Source: Clostridium pascui
GTDB taxonomy: Bacteria > Bacillota > Clostridia > Clostridiales > Clostridiaceae
Assembly (NCBI RefSeq): GCF_016908015.1
Contig: NZ_JAFBDB010000001.1
Span: 62,001-126,000 of the forward strand
DNA: 64,000 nt
Reading direction: 5' to 3'
Part shown: in pieces, positions 8,787 through 17,185 of the stretch
How positions within the stretch are numbered: position 1 is the stretch's first letter
How the letters are laid out: every line of letters starts with the position of its first letter
Program-made: the position numbers and the translations under genes
Notes under the pieces: model-generated
Told to the model about the DNA's origin: nothing
Database searches by the model: none
Seen by the model: only the letters and a program-made list of their open reading frames with translations

Positions 8787-9392
8787 AGTACCTCCATATA
8801 ATTATTTTTTATTGCTGCTTATATTAAATAGTCATTCAAGTATATAAATCCTCTTTTATGATTTATATGAAAATTATAACATATTTTGTATATTACTGTA
8901 TCAGTATTTTCTAGAGCATATAAAGTTTAAGAGGGAAATTTTAAATATAATAAAAGTATAGATATGAAAGAATATAATTGGTATAAAATGCTTGTAGTAT
9001 TTAGAAACAGCTGTTTGTATAATTGTAATATATTCCATAATTTTGTTTAAAATTTTTAGAATATAAGACAAGCTATTATTTATTAATATCAAAACCGCAA
9101 TACTTAAATAACTGTAATTATTTCTGCAATTGTTTGATTTGGTTTTGGAGCATTTAGGGGACGGGTTAGTAGAGAACAAGCTCAGGAATAGAGGGTAAAT
9201 GCCGTCTCAAGTAAAATTACCATTTTCTTATGGTGAGAAGTATGAGTGATTTATTATAAAAGGATATTAGGTATCAAAATGTTTTTAAGAATTTTATTAA
9301 GGATAGCAAATGGAGAATATTAGTACGAGATTTTATTTTGCTGTTTTACGTTAGTAAAATATATTGAAATTAGAAGTTTTTAATTATGATTT
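8787..9392. other. Gene-poor 600-bp stretch, possible decayed membrane gene
   Basis: No intact gene is supported here. A minus-strand reading of 92 codons (8901-9179) is hydrophobic but lacks an SD. On the + strand, short hydrophobic runs broken by stops end in a reading near 9148-9185 (FGFGAFRGRVSREQ). This fits a degraded membrane-protein gene, but no family can be named. Confidence 0.3.
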
Positions 9393-9406
9393 AAAGGAGC
9401 AGAAAG

Positions 9407-10279
9407 TTGGTAAAATCAAGAATAACAAATTTTATCCCATTAATATTTACAATACCTTCAATATCTATTGGTGTAATAACAATGTATTACAATAAAGTTC
9501 CAGCTTTTATCTGGGCACAAAACATTGCTTGCTTAGTTATAATAGGGATGATTTCATATTTTTTAGTTTCGAATAAATTTAACATTAGAGGAAGTAAATT
9601 TTACTATGGTTCTATATTAATATCACTTATATTTATAATATTAACGCTTATCATGTCTGGTATAGCAGGGGTTCATAGATGGGTATCTATAGGTATAATT
9701 AAGTTTAATGCTTCAATGATAGTATTACCAATTATAATAATAGCGTCATGGAAATTACTACATGTAAAATCATTATGGATTACTACAGTTACAACAATTA
9801 CGATATCTGTTTTACTGACAATTCAACCTGATGCTTCTCAACTAACTGGTTTTGCTATTCCAATGATGGTTATGTTAGTTAGTAGGACTGATAAAAAGAG
9901 TCTTCGTTTAATTATGGTGGTGGTACTATCCACTTTAATTATAATTTCATGGGTATTCTTAGATAGCCTACCTGCAGTAGCCTATGTGGAAGGAATATTG
10001 GGGTTACTAAAAAATGTTGGATTAGTATGGTTTATATTAGGACTTATTTCTCTTATAATGTTACCAGTACCCTTTATATTTTTTTCACCAAAGAACCTTA
10101 AATTACCTTCAATATGTTTAGGCTTATATTTTATGATAATTTTAATTTCTACATTATTTGGTAACTTTCCAGTTCCGTTAATGGGCTATGGGATTTCGCC
10201 AATTATAGGATATTTTATATCAATATCTTGGTATACAAGAGCAAAAATTACTGAACAATATTCTTATGAAGTGTCATAA
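9407..10279 (+). CDS. Polytopic membrane protein, SEDS-like (FtsW/RodA-related) features
   Basis: A 290-residue protein with about eight to nine transmembrane helices. Three places echo SEDS glycosyltransferases: GVHRWVSIG near residue 88 (SEDS have a K/R-R-W-I-x-L-G loop), IQPDASQLTG near residue 145 (SEDS QPDxGT loop), and FPVPLMGYGISPIIGYF near residue 255 (SEDS P-x-x-SYGGS). It is about 100 residues shorter than FtsW or RodA. The start is TTG at 9407, seven bases after AAGGAG. The resemblance is suggestive, and it may be a non-enzymatic relative. No cell-wall partner gene is adjacent. Confidence 0.55.
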   Translation: MVKSRITNFIPLIFTIPSISIGVITMYYNKVPAFIWAQNIACLVIIGMISYFLVSNKFNIRGSKFYYGSILISLIFIILTLIMSGIAGVHRWVSIGIIKFNASMIVLPIIIIASWKLLHVKSLWITTVTTITISVLLTIQPDASQLTGFAIPMMVMLVSRTDKKSLRLIMVVVLSTLIIISWVFLDSLPAVAYVEGILGLLKNVGLVWFILGLISLIMLPVPFIFFSPKNLKLPSICLGLYFMIILISTLFGNFPVPLMGYGISPIIGYFISISWYTRAKITEQYSYEVS

Positions 10280-10300
10280 CAATAAAAAGATGTAATATTA

Positions 10301-10649
10301 GTTGAAATAAGAATCTGTGGATTAACACAAGAAACGTTTATTTATTTTATAGATACTTACGGTCAGCAGTTTAAGGTTATTGAATTTTGGGGATGTTCGT
10401 TAATCTCAGATTTAACTAAACTTGAACAACTTTCAAATATTGAATATTTAATATTCTTTGGAAATAAACGAGCCACACATCTTTGGAATTTATCAAGAAA
10501 TATAAAATTAAAATGATATTACACCACTATCAAAAATAAGCAGCCTAAAAAAATTAGAATTTCCACCTAACTTATTTACGACTGAAGAAGTTGCTTGGCT
10601 AACTGCAAATACTAAAAACATAAATTCATTAGTAGTTTTCCTATATTGA
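10301..10649 (+). pseudogene. Broken leucine-rich-repeat-like gene
   Basis: Frame one (10301-10516) reads a leucine-rich segment including SDLTKLEQLSNIEYLIFFGN and stops at TGA 10514. A shifted frame (10515-10649) continues with ITPLSKISSLKKLEFPPNLF and ends at 10649. No start codon with an SD is seen. Both halves look like the LRR-type small proteins common in Firmicute accessory islands, with an internal deletion and frameshift. It marks the left edge of the small-gene island. Confidence 0.6.
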
Positions 10650-10720
10650 GACACAAAAGTAGATTACTGTGTAACATCAGTATTAAGCGGCGAATAGGAG
10701 CACTAGAGGAGGTATATATT

Positions 10721-11041
10721 ATGAAAATTGACAAGTATAGTTGGCAGTTCAATCTTGATGTGCAGAAAACTCAATTAATGTATAGGAATAGGTTAAAGTT
10801 GATAATTGATGCTCATAAGCAATTGCCTGAATTAGTGAATTTCTTAAATGAATTGGGAATAGATATTGAAAAACCAGATAGATATCATCCAGATTTCTCT
10901 GATGTTGTATATACATTTATAGGAAGTGCAAAATCAGAAACTAATTATGAGATTGATATGTATGGAAAGGAACAGTTTATATCTATTGTAGTATATAATA
11001 AAAATAGTTCAGTAATGTTAGAAGTGTTTGGAATGAAATGA
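10721..11041 (+). CDS. Small protein of unknown function, first gene of island
   Basis: A 106-residue soluble protein, without signal peptide, membrane segment or motif I recognise. It has a helical N-terminal half (charged, LKLIIDAHKQLPELVNFLNE) and a beta-rich C-terminal half. The reading frame is open from 10646, but ATG 10721 has a strong SD (GAGGAGGT, 10706-10713). A protein of this size and composition within an array of unrelated small genes is a candidate immunity protein, by context only. Confidence 0.7.
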   Translation: MKIDKYSWQFNLDVQKTQLMYRNRLKLIIDAHKQLPELVNFLNELGIDIEKPDRYHPDFSDVVYTFIGSAKSETNYEIDMYGKEQFISIVVYNKNSSVMLEVFGMK

Positions 11042-11122
11042 CTTTAAGCAAAAATAATTAACCTTCTTCTTATATGGCAGAATCAAAATATTTTGTACTA
11101 ACTACTTGGGAGGAAAAAAATT

Positions 11123-11530
11123 ATGGTGAAAAGAAACGAGGTAATGAATCTTTTAGTAAATGTATGCCCATCGTTTAATGAGAAATGGAAAGAACATTTA
11201 GAGGATATTTGGGATAGGGAAAGCAACCTGATTTTGTATACTGACTTCGCAGAGTTTGCAAGGCATTTAACATCGTTAGCTGCAAGTGAAAGTTTTCAAG
11301 AGCTTGAAGCAGTTTTTAATGAAATTGAGTATTTGTTGCAACAAGGTGATCCATTTGTACAAGAGGCAGTTATGGTAGGCTTACTCGAAGACTTTCAAAA
11401 TGGACTTCTAAACATTGGTTATGAGATTAACTTGATAGAAAAGTATTTTAAGCCAGAAACGAAAAAATACTGGACAAGTTTAACTAAGTTTTGGAATGGT
11501 GAGATACCATATATTGATAACAATCAATGA
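11123..11530 (+). CDS. Immunity-array-type small protein
   Basis: A 135-residue acidic, mostly helical cytoplasmic protein. The pattern of an N-terminal VCPSFNEKWKEHL, a middle FNEIEYLLQQGD and a C-terminal YWTSLTKFWNGE matches a small family I have seen repeatedly in Firmicute polymorphic-toxin immunity clusters; I am not certain of its DUF number. It would act by binding a cognate toxin. SD GGGAGG lies upstream of the ATG. The recurrent post-stop motif lies just before it at 11062-11077. Confidence 0.65.
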   Translation: MVKRNEVMNLLVNVCPSFNEKWKEHLEDIWDRESNLILYTDFAEFARHLTSLAASESFQELEAVFNEIEYLLQQGDPFVQEAVMVGLLEDFQNGLLNIGYEINLIEKYFKPETKKYWTSLTKFWNGEIPYIDNNQ

Positions 11531-11660
11531 GTTGTTTCGCAGTATTTTATGTCGCAAAAGTGGTTTGTGTTGAAGTAATTTAAAGAGAATTAAAAATGTA
11601 TCTGTTTTGTGACAATTCTTTTGTGCTTTAGAAATTATGAATTCAGGAGATTAAAAACAA

Positions 11661-12415
11661 ATGGTTAAAGATAATAATGAATCAGAAATAGTTAAGGGAT
11701 TTAAGGAGGTTTTAAAGCCAAAACCGTATGGAGCAATTTGGAACACAATTATATGTTCCGGTCCACCATTAAACCTTATCTTTAGATATTATTTAGAAAG
11801 AGATATTAAAAATCCAACTGTTGTAATAATTCTTACAGTAATAGCTATGATATGGACTATTATTAATTGGTATTGGTATATGAAGGAAAGAAATGATTTT
11901 AAAAAGAATTGGCAAAAGATTTCAGTGGAATTGGAGACCTTAGATTATAACGAGAAACCTTCAAAAGATTACATTGATATAATTTTAATGGTTTCCAAAT
12001 AACAGCAATAGCTTCGCTGGTAGCGGTCTTTATTTTTGGTGCTATTGCATTATTTTCTAAACTTTCATGCTTTAAATATTTTGCGTTATTTTCCTTAATA
12101 ATATTTCTTTTAACAGCTATAGGAATAATAATTATTAGTATTATTTCATTTTTTAGCATTCTTAAAGATTTAAAGAAGGAGGGAAGATTAAAGAATGTAT
12201 TAAAAAGATTTTTTCTAATCTTTATTCTATTATTTATTATACAAATGATTTTTATTTTTATAATCTACAAAAACCTAGATTGGTTTGGATGTCTTTTACA
12301 TTCTTTAATGATGACAATTCTGATTATTATATATACAGAAGTTGCTATTATATACAAAGAGATAAAGAAAGAGTATTCAATGAATACTTCACCAGATGAA
12401 AGCGATAGCAGGTAA
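11661..12415 (+). pseudogene. Frameshifted multi-pass membrane protein
   Basis: The first frame (11661-12002, 113 codons) encodes a soluble N-terminus and about two membrane helices, then stops at TAA 12000-12002. The -1/+2 frame is open from about 11978 to TAA 12413-12415 and encodes about four more helices and a charged tail (KEYSMNTSPDESDSR), with no start codon or SD of its own. The two parts together would give a roughly 250-residue six-helix protein, so a frameshift around 11978-12000 is likely. Function unknown. A sequencing indel is possible. Confidence 0.6.
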
Positions 12416-12510
12416 ACTGACTGGTGCAATTAATAACTCTTCCTCATATTGAGTTACGATAGTAGAACATGATAAATTAATGGAATGCAAAAAACAAAGG
12501 GGGATATGCA

Positions 12511-12828
12511 TTGAAAGAGGTTATCTTAATTCTCTCTATATTTTTTTCTTTGGCTTTGATGATGTATTTAGGATCAATCGCAGAAAAAAATATATATTTA
12601 ATTAAAAGAATAGTTGCTGTTGAATCTAAGATATCACTATTGTTAGTAATTTGCATGTGGATTTATTATAGTTTTGCAACTGGAATATGGATTTCGAGAG
12701 ATGATTATTTATTTAAATTTTTAATTCTTATATTCGCTTATAACATTTTTGTTTTTTTAGTTGGCTTGATTAATGATAGGAAGATAGTAAAGTTAGGTTA
12801 TATAAGCATTCCAAGAAGCGGAGGATAA
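12511..12828 (+). CDS. Small three-helix membrane protein
   Basis: A 105-residue protein with about three transmembrane helices (residues 3-22, 40-58, 68-88) and a short basic tail. It begins with TTG at 12511, seven bases after AGGGGGA; an ATG at 12506 is out of frame and stops at once. No family recognised. Such small membrane proteins alternate with soluble ones along this island and may be immunity proteins against membrane-acting or secreted toxins, by context only. Confidence 0.6.
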   Translation: MKEVILILSIFFSLALMMYLGSIAEKNIYLIKRIVAVESKISLLLVICMWIYYSFATGIWISRDDYLFKFLILIFAYNIFVFLVGLINDRKIVKLGYISIPRSGG

Positions 12829-12841
12829 GGAGGAGATTATC

Positions 12842-13342
12842 ATTCATGTAAAAACGTTCTCGAAGTTAAGGAAGTATTGTCCTTTTAAATACATGACACT
12901 CCAGAAACCTAATAAAAATACTAGTTATTATTTAAAGGTAAATAATTTACAAGAAGCAGTGATGATAGGATTGTCTAAATATAATAGGGAAACTTGTGAA
13001 GTCTTCTATATAAAAAAGTGGAGAAATGATTATTTAGTATTCTTTAAATATAGAAATAATTTATTATTGGGGAATGTAACTAAAGACAAAAATAGATGGC
13101 ATTGGGCTCAAATTGGAGAAGGCTATAACATGTCTAATGATGATGAAGTAGATGCAAATTTAAGAGGAAGTAGTATATTAACTTTAAGTGGAGAAGTATT
13201 AAAATTAGTTGTAATAATAGTATTTAATCCAAAGGAATTTGTAAACGTATGGAGTAGTTATCTTGAGTTTGAAATAATTAAAATTGGAGGAGAAGAAATT
13301 CATTTGTCCATTACAGACCTAAATAAGCATATTGAAATTTGA
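12842..13342 (+). CDS. Unknown soluble protein with apparent ATT start
   Basis: A 149-residue open frame can begin at ATG 12893, but no SD precedes that codon. AGGAGG at 12828-12833 lies eight bases before an in-frame ATT at 12842, which adds 17 residues (basic, KTFSKLRKYCPFKY). An ATG at 12846 is out of frame and followed directly by TAA. The product is beta-rich with aromatic patches (NRWHWAQIGEGY) and no membrane segment. Family not recognised; position suggests an immunity-type protein. Real start is uncertain: ATT initiation, or a decayed ATG. Confidence 0.55.
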   Translation: MHVKTFSKLRKYCPFKYMTLQKPNKNTSYYLKVNNLQEAVMIGLSKYNRETCEVFYIKKWRNDYLVFFKYRNNLLLGNVTKDKNRWHWAQIGEGYNMSNDDEVDANLRGSSILTLSGEVLKLVVIIVFNPKEFVNVWSSYLEFEIIKIGGEEIHLSITDLNKHIEI

Positions 13343-13477
13343 TTATACTTAGTTTGCTATATTGAAGAAAAAATGATTAAATTTCTAATATCTTTATTTT
13401 GCGATATAGTAGTAATAAATTACGAAATAAACATGGTTTATACTGTAGCGTGTTTTTTTACAAAGGGAGTGATTAAA

Positions 13478-13882
13478 ATAAAAGAAAATGATGAGAATTT
13501 GGATTTGTTTAAAATAGAGCAAGAAGGAAGCAAATTCAGGAATCTTATTTCAGATTATAGGACAGATATTTTTCAACGTTATTTTGGGGCAAAAGGTGGA
13601 AAAGCTCTATTATTTGGGGTAATTGTTGTTTGCTTAGGAAGAGGTTTAATTGGAAGGTTTATGTTTCAACAATCATTTTTATATTCTTTCTTTTATCCGT
13701 TAATTATAATCGGAATTATTTCAACAATATATCTAACATTAAAACTCGTAAGCTTTGAGAGTACTAAAGCAGCACATATTTTAAGTGGAATTCTGCTCAT
13801 TTTTTGCTGTACTTTTTTGGCATTAATTTTTCTACTTTTGGTTATTTTGATTTTAAATAAATTTTTTCATTTCTGGTTTTAA
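13478..13882 (+). CDS. Three-helix membrane protein with apparent ATA start
   Basis: A 134-residue protein: a charged cytoplasmic head (ENDENLDLFKIEQEGSKF), then about three transmembrane helices. The open frame extends upstream to an ATG at 13373, but that ATG has only a weak SD. AAAGGGAG at 13462-13469 is followed eight bases later by in-frame ATA (13478); GTG 13469 overlaps the SD and is unlikely. Family not recognised. It is one of several genes here with an SD but no ordinary start codon at the right place. Confidence 0.55.
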   Translation: MKENDENLDLFKIEQEGSKFRNLISDYRTDIFQRYFGAKGGKALLFGVIVVCLGRGLIGRFMFQQSFLYSFFYPLIIIGIISTIYLTLKLVSFESTKAAHILSGILLIFCCTFLALIFLLLVILILNKFFHFWF

Positions 13883-13911
13883 GTTTTATAAGGGTAAGGA
13901 GTGATGCAGAT

Positions 13912-14148
13912 ATGGATATTTTAAAAGATATAAATAAGTTCCTTAATACTTTAGAGGAAAGCCAAATATTTTACCGTTTAAATAAGATTAGACCTGAGAG
14001 CATTTTAGTTGAAGTTGCAGTCCCAGGACAAAGATGGGAAATCGAATTTTTAGATGATGGTACTATTATGATAGAAAAGTTTATTAATGATGGTGTAGTT
14101 TATGATGAGAAAGAGTTAGAAGTGTTAATTAATGAATTCTCGGATTAA
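13912..14148 (+). CDS. Conserved small immunity-array protein
   Basis: A 78-residue acidic protein built around VEVAVPGQRWEIEFLDDGTI, a beta-hairpin block I recognise from many Firmicute small proteins that occur in immunity arrays (VAVPG-x-RWE-x-EF). The C-terminus is a short helix (DEKELEVLINEFSD). SD AAGGAG (13896-13901) precedes the ATG. It is cytoplasmic; a toxin-neutralising role is inferred from context rather than shown. Confidence 0.7.
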   Translation: MDILKDINKFLNTLEESQIFYRLNKIRPESILVEVAVPGQRWEIEFLDDGTIMIEKFINDGVVYDEKELEVLINEFSD

Positions 14149-14223
14149 ATAATATTTTTGCTGAGATTCTAACAAGATATTAGTACGTAATCATAAATTA
14201 TTGTTCATCACACAGAAGAAAGA

Positions 14224-14358
14224 GGGATAAAACTGATACTTTATTTTTTTTGTACAGATAAAATATTAGACTGTGCAAAAAAGTATAATTTATCGAATTT
14301 CAGATTTAGTCCTGTTGAAACTGCTAATGATTTTAAGGGCATAAAGTATTTAAAGTAA
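14224..14358 (+). pseudogene. 3' fragment of a small soluble gene
   Basis: A 44-codon reading frame, without credible start codon, runs to TAA 14356-14358 and contains LILYFFCTDKILDCAKKYNL and SNFRFSPVETANDF. This is a pattern seen at the C-terminus of several Imm-type proteins. AGAGGG lies directly before it. I read it as the remaining 3' end of a lost immunity-type gene. The rest of 14149-14455 shows no other coding signal apart from the post-stop motif at 14377-14396. Confidence 0.45.
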
Positions 14359-14455
14359 TTATGTATAAGATGATTTGTAATCCTCTTAATAAAATGTATA
14401 AACAGTATTGTTATTCACTATAGATTTTAATTTGCTTTAGTAAAGGAGATAGTTC

Positions 14456-14776
14456 ATGAGTGTTTCAAACGAATGTAAGTATGGAGACAATATTTATATC
14501 ATAGAAAATTTTGTTGAACCAGTTATAGATATTAATGGATTAATGAGTATTGATAAATCTTATGAGTATAGAGTCGGAGATAAAGTAACTTTCCTCGATT
14601 GGTACTATAAAAGTGTTGAAGGTAATGGATATACATTTATAAAGTTTAAAGATACAAATGGAAGAACCTGTACAGCAGTAGAAACTTACTTTGCAACAGA
14701 ATATGTTTGGAATGGCTTGAAAAGATATTTTAAACTATACTTTAATAATACACTGCCAGATTCCAAACATAGTTAA
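14456..14776 (+). CDS. Unknown small soluble protein
   Basis: A 106-residue protein rich in aromatic and beta-forming residues (KVTFLDWYYKSVEGNGYTFI, then RTCTAVETYFATEYVW). No membrane segment, signal peptide or recognised motif. AAAGGAG (about 14441) supports the ATG at 14456. It sits alone between a decayed fragment and a small membrane gene in the island. A toxin-immunity role is a contextual guess. Confidence 0.6.
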   Translation: MSVSNECKYGDNIYIIENFVEPVIDINGLMSIDKSYEYRVGDKVTFLDWYYKSVEGNGYTFIKFKDTNGRTCTAVETYFATEYVWNGLKRYFKLYFNNTLPDSKHS

Positions 14777-14886
14777 TGTACATTTTCTTGTCTTGGAATG
14801 CAAGAGTTAAACATAAGAAATATATATTATGCAAGTATTAAGCTTTGCTTATAATGCAAAAGAATTCTATGGAGGTTATTAGACAT

Positions 14887-15144
14887 ATGAACATAGCGAT
14901 AAAATTAAAAATGCTTTTACATAAAGTATTTTGGATTGATAAATTTGAAGGGAAAAGTAAGCTCTTTACTTTTGCTGGAAAGTTTTTTATGTATGGTTAC
15001 ATTGTAACAATCCTACTAAGCCTAATAGCAGTTGTTTCAAGCTTTGATTTAAGTAATTTAATGTTTCTTCTTATTAGCATTTTATTTTTCCCAATTATGT
15101 ACCGTATTGTCATGGGAGTACAACGATATATTCATAAAATTTAA
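14887..15144 (+). CDS. Small two-helix membrane protein
   Basis: An 85-residue protein: an amphipathic basic N-terminus (MNIAIKLKMLLHKVFWIDKF) and two transmembrane helices (about 32-50 and 55-75), ending in a basic tail. ATG 14887 lies eleven bases after GGAGG (14871-14875); an upstream ATG at 14845 in the same frame lacks an SD. No family recognised. Confidence 0.55.
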   Translation: MNIAIKLKMLLHKVFWIDKFEGKSKLFTFAGKFFMYGYIVTILLSLIAVVSSFDLSNLMFLLISILFFPIMYRIVMGVQRYIHKI

Positions 15145-15208
15145 ATGAAGCAATGTTTATGTAATAAATAAAAATATGAATTAAACTTATCAAGAAGAAG
15201 GTGAGACT

Positions 15209-15607
15209 ATATATAGTAATAGTGAACAAGTTAACAAAGGTAGAAAAATCGTTTTATTAATTATTGTAATTAATAATCTATATTATTGGACAAGTTTCTT
15301 TATGGGTTTGAATATACACAATACACAAGTACTACTAAAACAAATTTTTGCAATAGCAGCTGTGGTGATAATCTCACTTTTATTTTATAAGGGGTTCAAG
15401 GCTGGTGAATGGCTTACATTTTTACTCTTAATACATCCAGTTATGGAGATTATTTTTTATCCACTTTATTCTATTGGTATTTTACAATTATATGACGGTT
15501 GGGTAATGCTAATAATTATAATAGCAATAGCAATTATTGGAGGAAATCTCATAGCAGGCCCAAATAGTATTGATGAGTTTATGAAGCATCAAAGAAGCAG
15601 AAATTAA
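15209..15607 (+). CDS. Membrane protein with apparent ATA start
   Basis: The obvious ATG (15302) has no SD and falls inside a hydrophobic segment. Upstream the frame is open to an SD (AAGGTG, 15198-15203) followed after five bases by ATA 15209. Using that codon gives 132 residues with four transmembrane helices, the first being KIVLLIIVINNLYYWTSFF. The C-terminal tail is short and charged (DEFMKHQRSRN). Function unknown. It is among the clearest cases in this window of a gene whose SD points to a non-standard start. Confidence 0.55.
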   Translation: MYSNSEQVNKGRKIVLLIIVINNLYYWTSFFMGLNIHNTQVLLKQIFAIAAVVIISLLFYKGFKAGEWLTFLLLIHPVMEIIFYPLYSIGILQLYDGWVMLIIIIAIAIIGGNLIAGPNSIDEFMKHQRSRN

Positions 15608-15716
15608 TTAGTTTTATAAAATTGTTAATGTAGTGGTTAATAATAAATCTATGATATTTAAACAGTTGTAATATATGACGAATTAGAGATTAGTAATATG
15701 ACAGGAGGAAGAATTC

Positions 15717-16004
15717 ATGGATAAAAATAAAAAGAAAGAATTGAAACAAAAGTATGATGAAGAGCAGAAGATGACTTTCGTTGCCACTCTTCCATTTAGT
15801 TCTATGTTATTTGAGAGTTTATTTGACTATCTTGATGAAATATTAGGAGAGCATGGATGTGATGATACTTTGAAATATACAATAAAATTTTTAGAAGATA
15901 ATGAGTTACCAATTGATGAATCATTAAATTGGCTGCGAGATAATGGTGTTTTTTGCGACTGTGAGGTATTAGCCAATATAGAAGATAAAATATCAGAGAT
16001 ATAA
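15717..16004 (+). CDS. DUF2695 family small protein
   Basis: A 95-residue soluble protein matching the DUF2695 pattern: LPFSSMLFESLFDYLDEIL, then CDDTLKYTIKFLEDN, and the terminal WLRDNGVFCDCEVLANIED with the family's characteristic CDCEVLANxE. The family is frequent in polymorphic-toxin immunity arrays; molecular activity is unknown. SD AGGAGG precedes ATG 15717. The recurrent motif follows its stop at 16018-16031. Confidence 0.85.
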   Translation: MDKNKKKELKQKYDEEQKMTFVATLPFSSMLFESLFDYLDEILGEHGCDDTLKYTIKFLEDNELPIDESLNWLRDNGVFCDCEVLANIEDKISEI

Positions 16005-16110
16005 GACAGTTAATATGCACTCTTCTTATAGGGCATATTGTTGTTTTTGGACAAAAATAGTTTTTTATAATAATGATGTAAAATTAATTAATACAAGAAG
16101 GGTGTGAAAT

Positions 16111-16383
16111 ATGCTGCGTGAACTTAATGATGTATACAAAATAATATTGCTAGGTATATTGTGCCTATGGGTTTCAATTTCGATATTTGAAGAAAGGTTT
16201 CAAAAGTATTTAAATAATTGGATTGTTTCTATAGTTATGGTCGTTGTTATACTTATATTCATTTTGTCACTATATGATATATTGATAAATAATAATGGTA
16301 GCTATATTGACGCATTCTTTTATATATTGGGTATAGTAAGTTCTATTAGGTATTTATTAAAATCAGCAAGTAGAAAATATTAA
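16111..16383 (+). CDS. Small membrane protein, unknown
   Basis: A 90-residue protein with three hydrophobic segments (about 9-27, 38-58, 65-82) and a basic C-terminus (LLKSASRKY). SD GAAGGGTG lies before ATG 16111. No family recognised. It is followed without a gap by a decayed coding fragment. Confidence 0.6.
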   Translation: MLRELNDVYKIILLGILCLWVSISIFEERFQKYLNNWIVSIVMVVVILIFILSLYDILINNNGSYIDAFFYILGIVSSIRYLLKSASRKY

Positions 16384-16468
16384 TTTACTATCATTTGGAG
16401 GCATAGTTACAGAAGTGGAAGGACATAAGAAATATATTACAATTCAAATGGAGGATAAAAATGATTGA
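16382..16468 (+). pseudogene. Short 3' coding remnant
   Basis: In the frame ending at TGA 16466-16468, the residues GGIVTEVEGHKKYITIQMED look like a real beta-strand protein end, but no start or upstream domain is present. Probably the tail of a lost gene. It overlaps the start of the next damaged gene. Confidence 0.3.
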
Positions 16469-16700
16469 GTGAATTTTATCAAAGCTAGTAAAGCTAATTA
16501 CTTATATACTACTTATTATTATTTTATTAGTAGGTTGCCTTATACTGCCTCCAACATTTAATTTGTTAACTGATTATATAAAGTCTGCTTTAAATGCGAG
16601 AGGGTTAAAATGGATTTATGATTTAATGATACTTTCACTTTTTACATACCTGTTTCCGTATAAAATATATAGATGGTATAAAGATAAGAAAAATAATTAG
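16461..16700 (+). pseudogene. Small membrane protein with TGA at codon 4
   Basis: ATG 16461, six bases after GGAGG, reads M-I-E and then TGA (16470-16472). The same frame then stays open for 75 codons with two transmembrane helices and a basic tail (YRWYKDKKNN) to TAG 16698. A TGG-to-TGA change (M-I-E-W-I-L) would explain it. It is called a nonsense pseudogene; a later start has no SD. Function unknown. Confidence 0.5.
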
Positions 16701-16727
16701 AAATTTAACAAAGTGGAGGGTTCTTAC

Positions 16728-17039
16728 ATGATTATTCAATGGATACCGTTGTTAATTACTATATGTTTCTTGGCATTTTCATATTATAAACGATATTCCC
16801 TTAAGACAAGACTATTTTATTTAGGTGTGCTCTTTATAGTATCATTAATTTTGACACTTCCTATATTTGGCTTTTCAATTCTCACACTTTTAGGCGTGTT
16901 TTTAATTGAGAGGATATGGATCTTATTGGCGGCTGTATTATTTATCGAAACAGCGGTAAACAAAAAAAGTAGAATATCAAGAATTATTTTAGGAGTTATT
17001 TCCTTTGTTATATATCTTTATCTCCGCACTATTATTTAA
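16728..17039 (+). CDS. Small polytopic membrane protein
   Basis: A 103-residue protein with about four hydrophobic helices filling almost the whole length and short basic loops (YYKRYSLKTR, NKKSRISR). ATG 16728 lies seven bases after GGAGGG (16715-16720); an in-frame GTG at 16713 overlaps the SD and is rejected. No family recognised. Confidence 0.6.
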   Translation: MIIQWIPLLITICFLAFSYYKRYSLKTRLFYLGVLFIVSLILTLPIFGFSILTLLGVFLIERIWILLAAVLFIETAVNKKSRISRIILGVISFVIYLYLRTII

Positions 17040-17072
17040 AAGTTAAATAACAGTAATTAAAGACGAATTAAG

Positions 17073-17091
17073 AAAAGTCAAAATGACTTTT
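17073..17091. terminator. Short hairpin, relative of the AAGGGAAGTC hairpins
   Basis: AAAAGTCA (17073-17080) pairs with TGACTTTT (17084-17091). The element and its downstream context (TATTTTCAAC) resemble the larger hairpins at 29447 and 35395, so it may be a degraded copy. Terminator strength looks low. Confidence 0.4.
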
Positions 17092-17185
17092 AAAAAATAA
17101 GTATATTTTCAACACTATTTCAAAATATAGCTTTGTATTATATCAATATACTTTTATTTTAGAATTTTTAAAGGAAGGACAACAA

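Noticed and set aside
8901-9179. 92-residue minus-strand membrane protein
   Set aside because: No SD and no similarity recognised. Composition is what AT-rich non-coding DNA often gives; kept only as a note in the gap entry.
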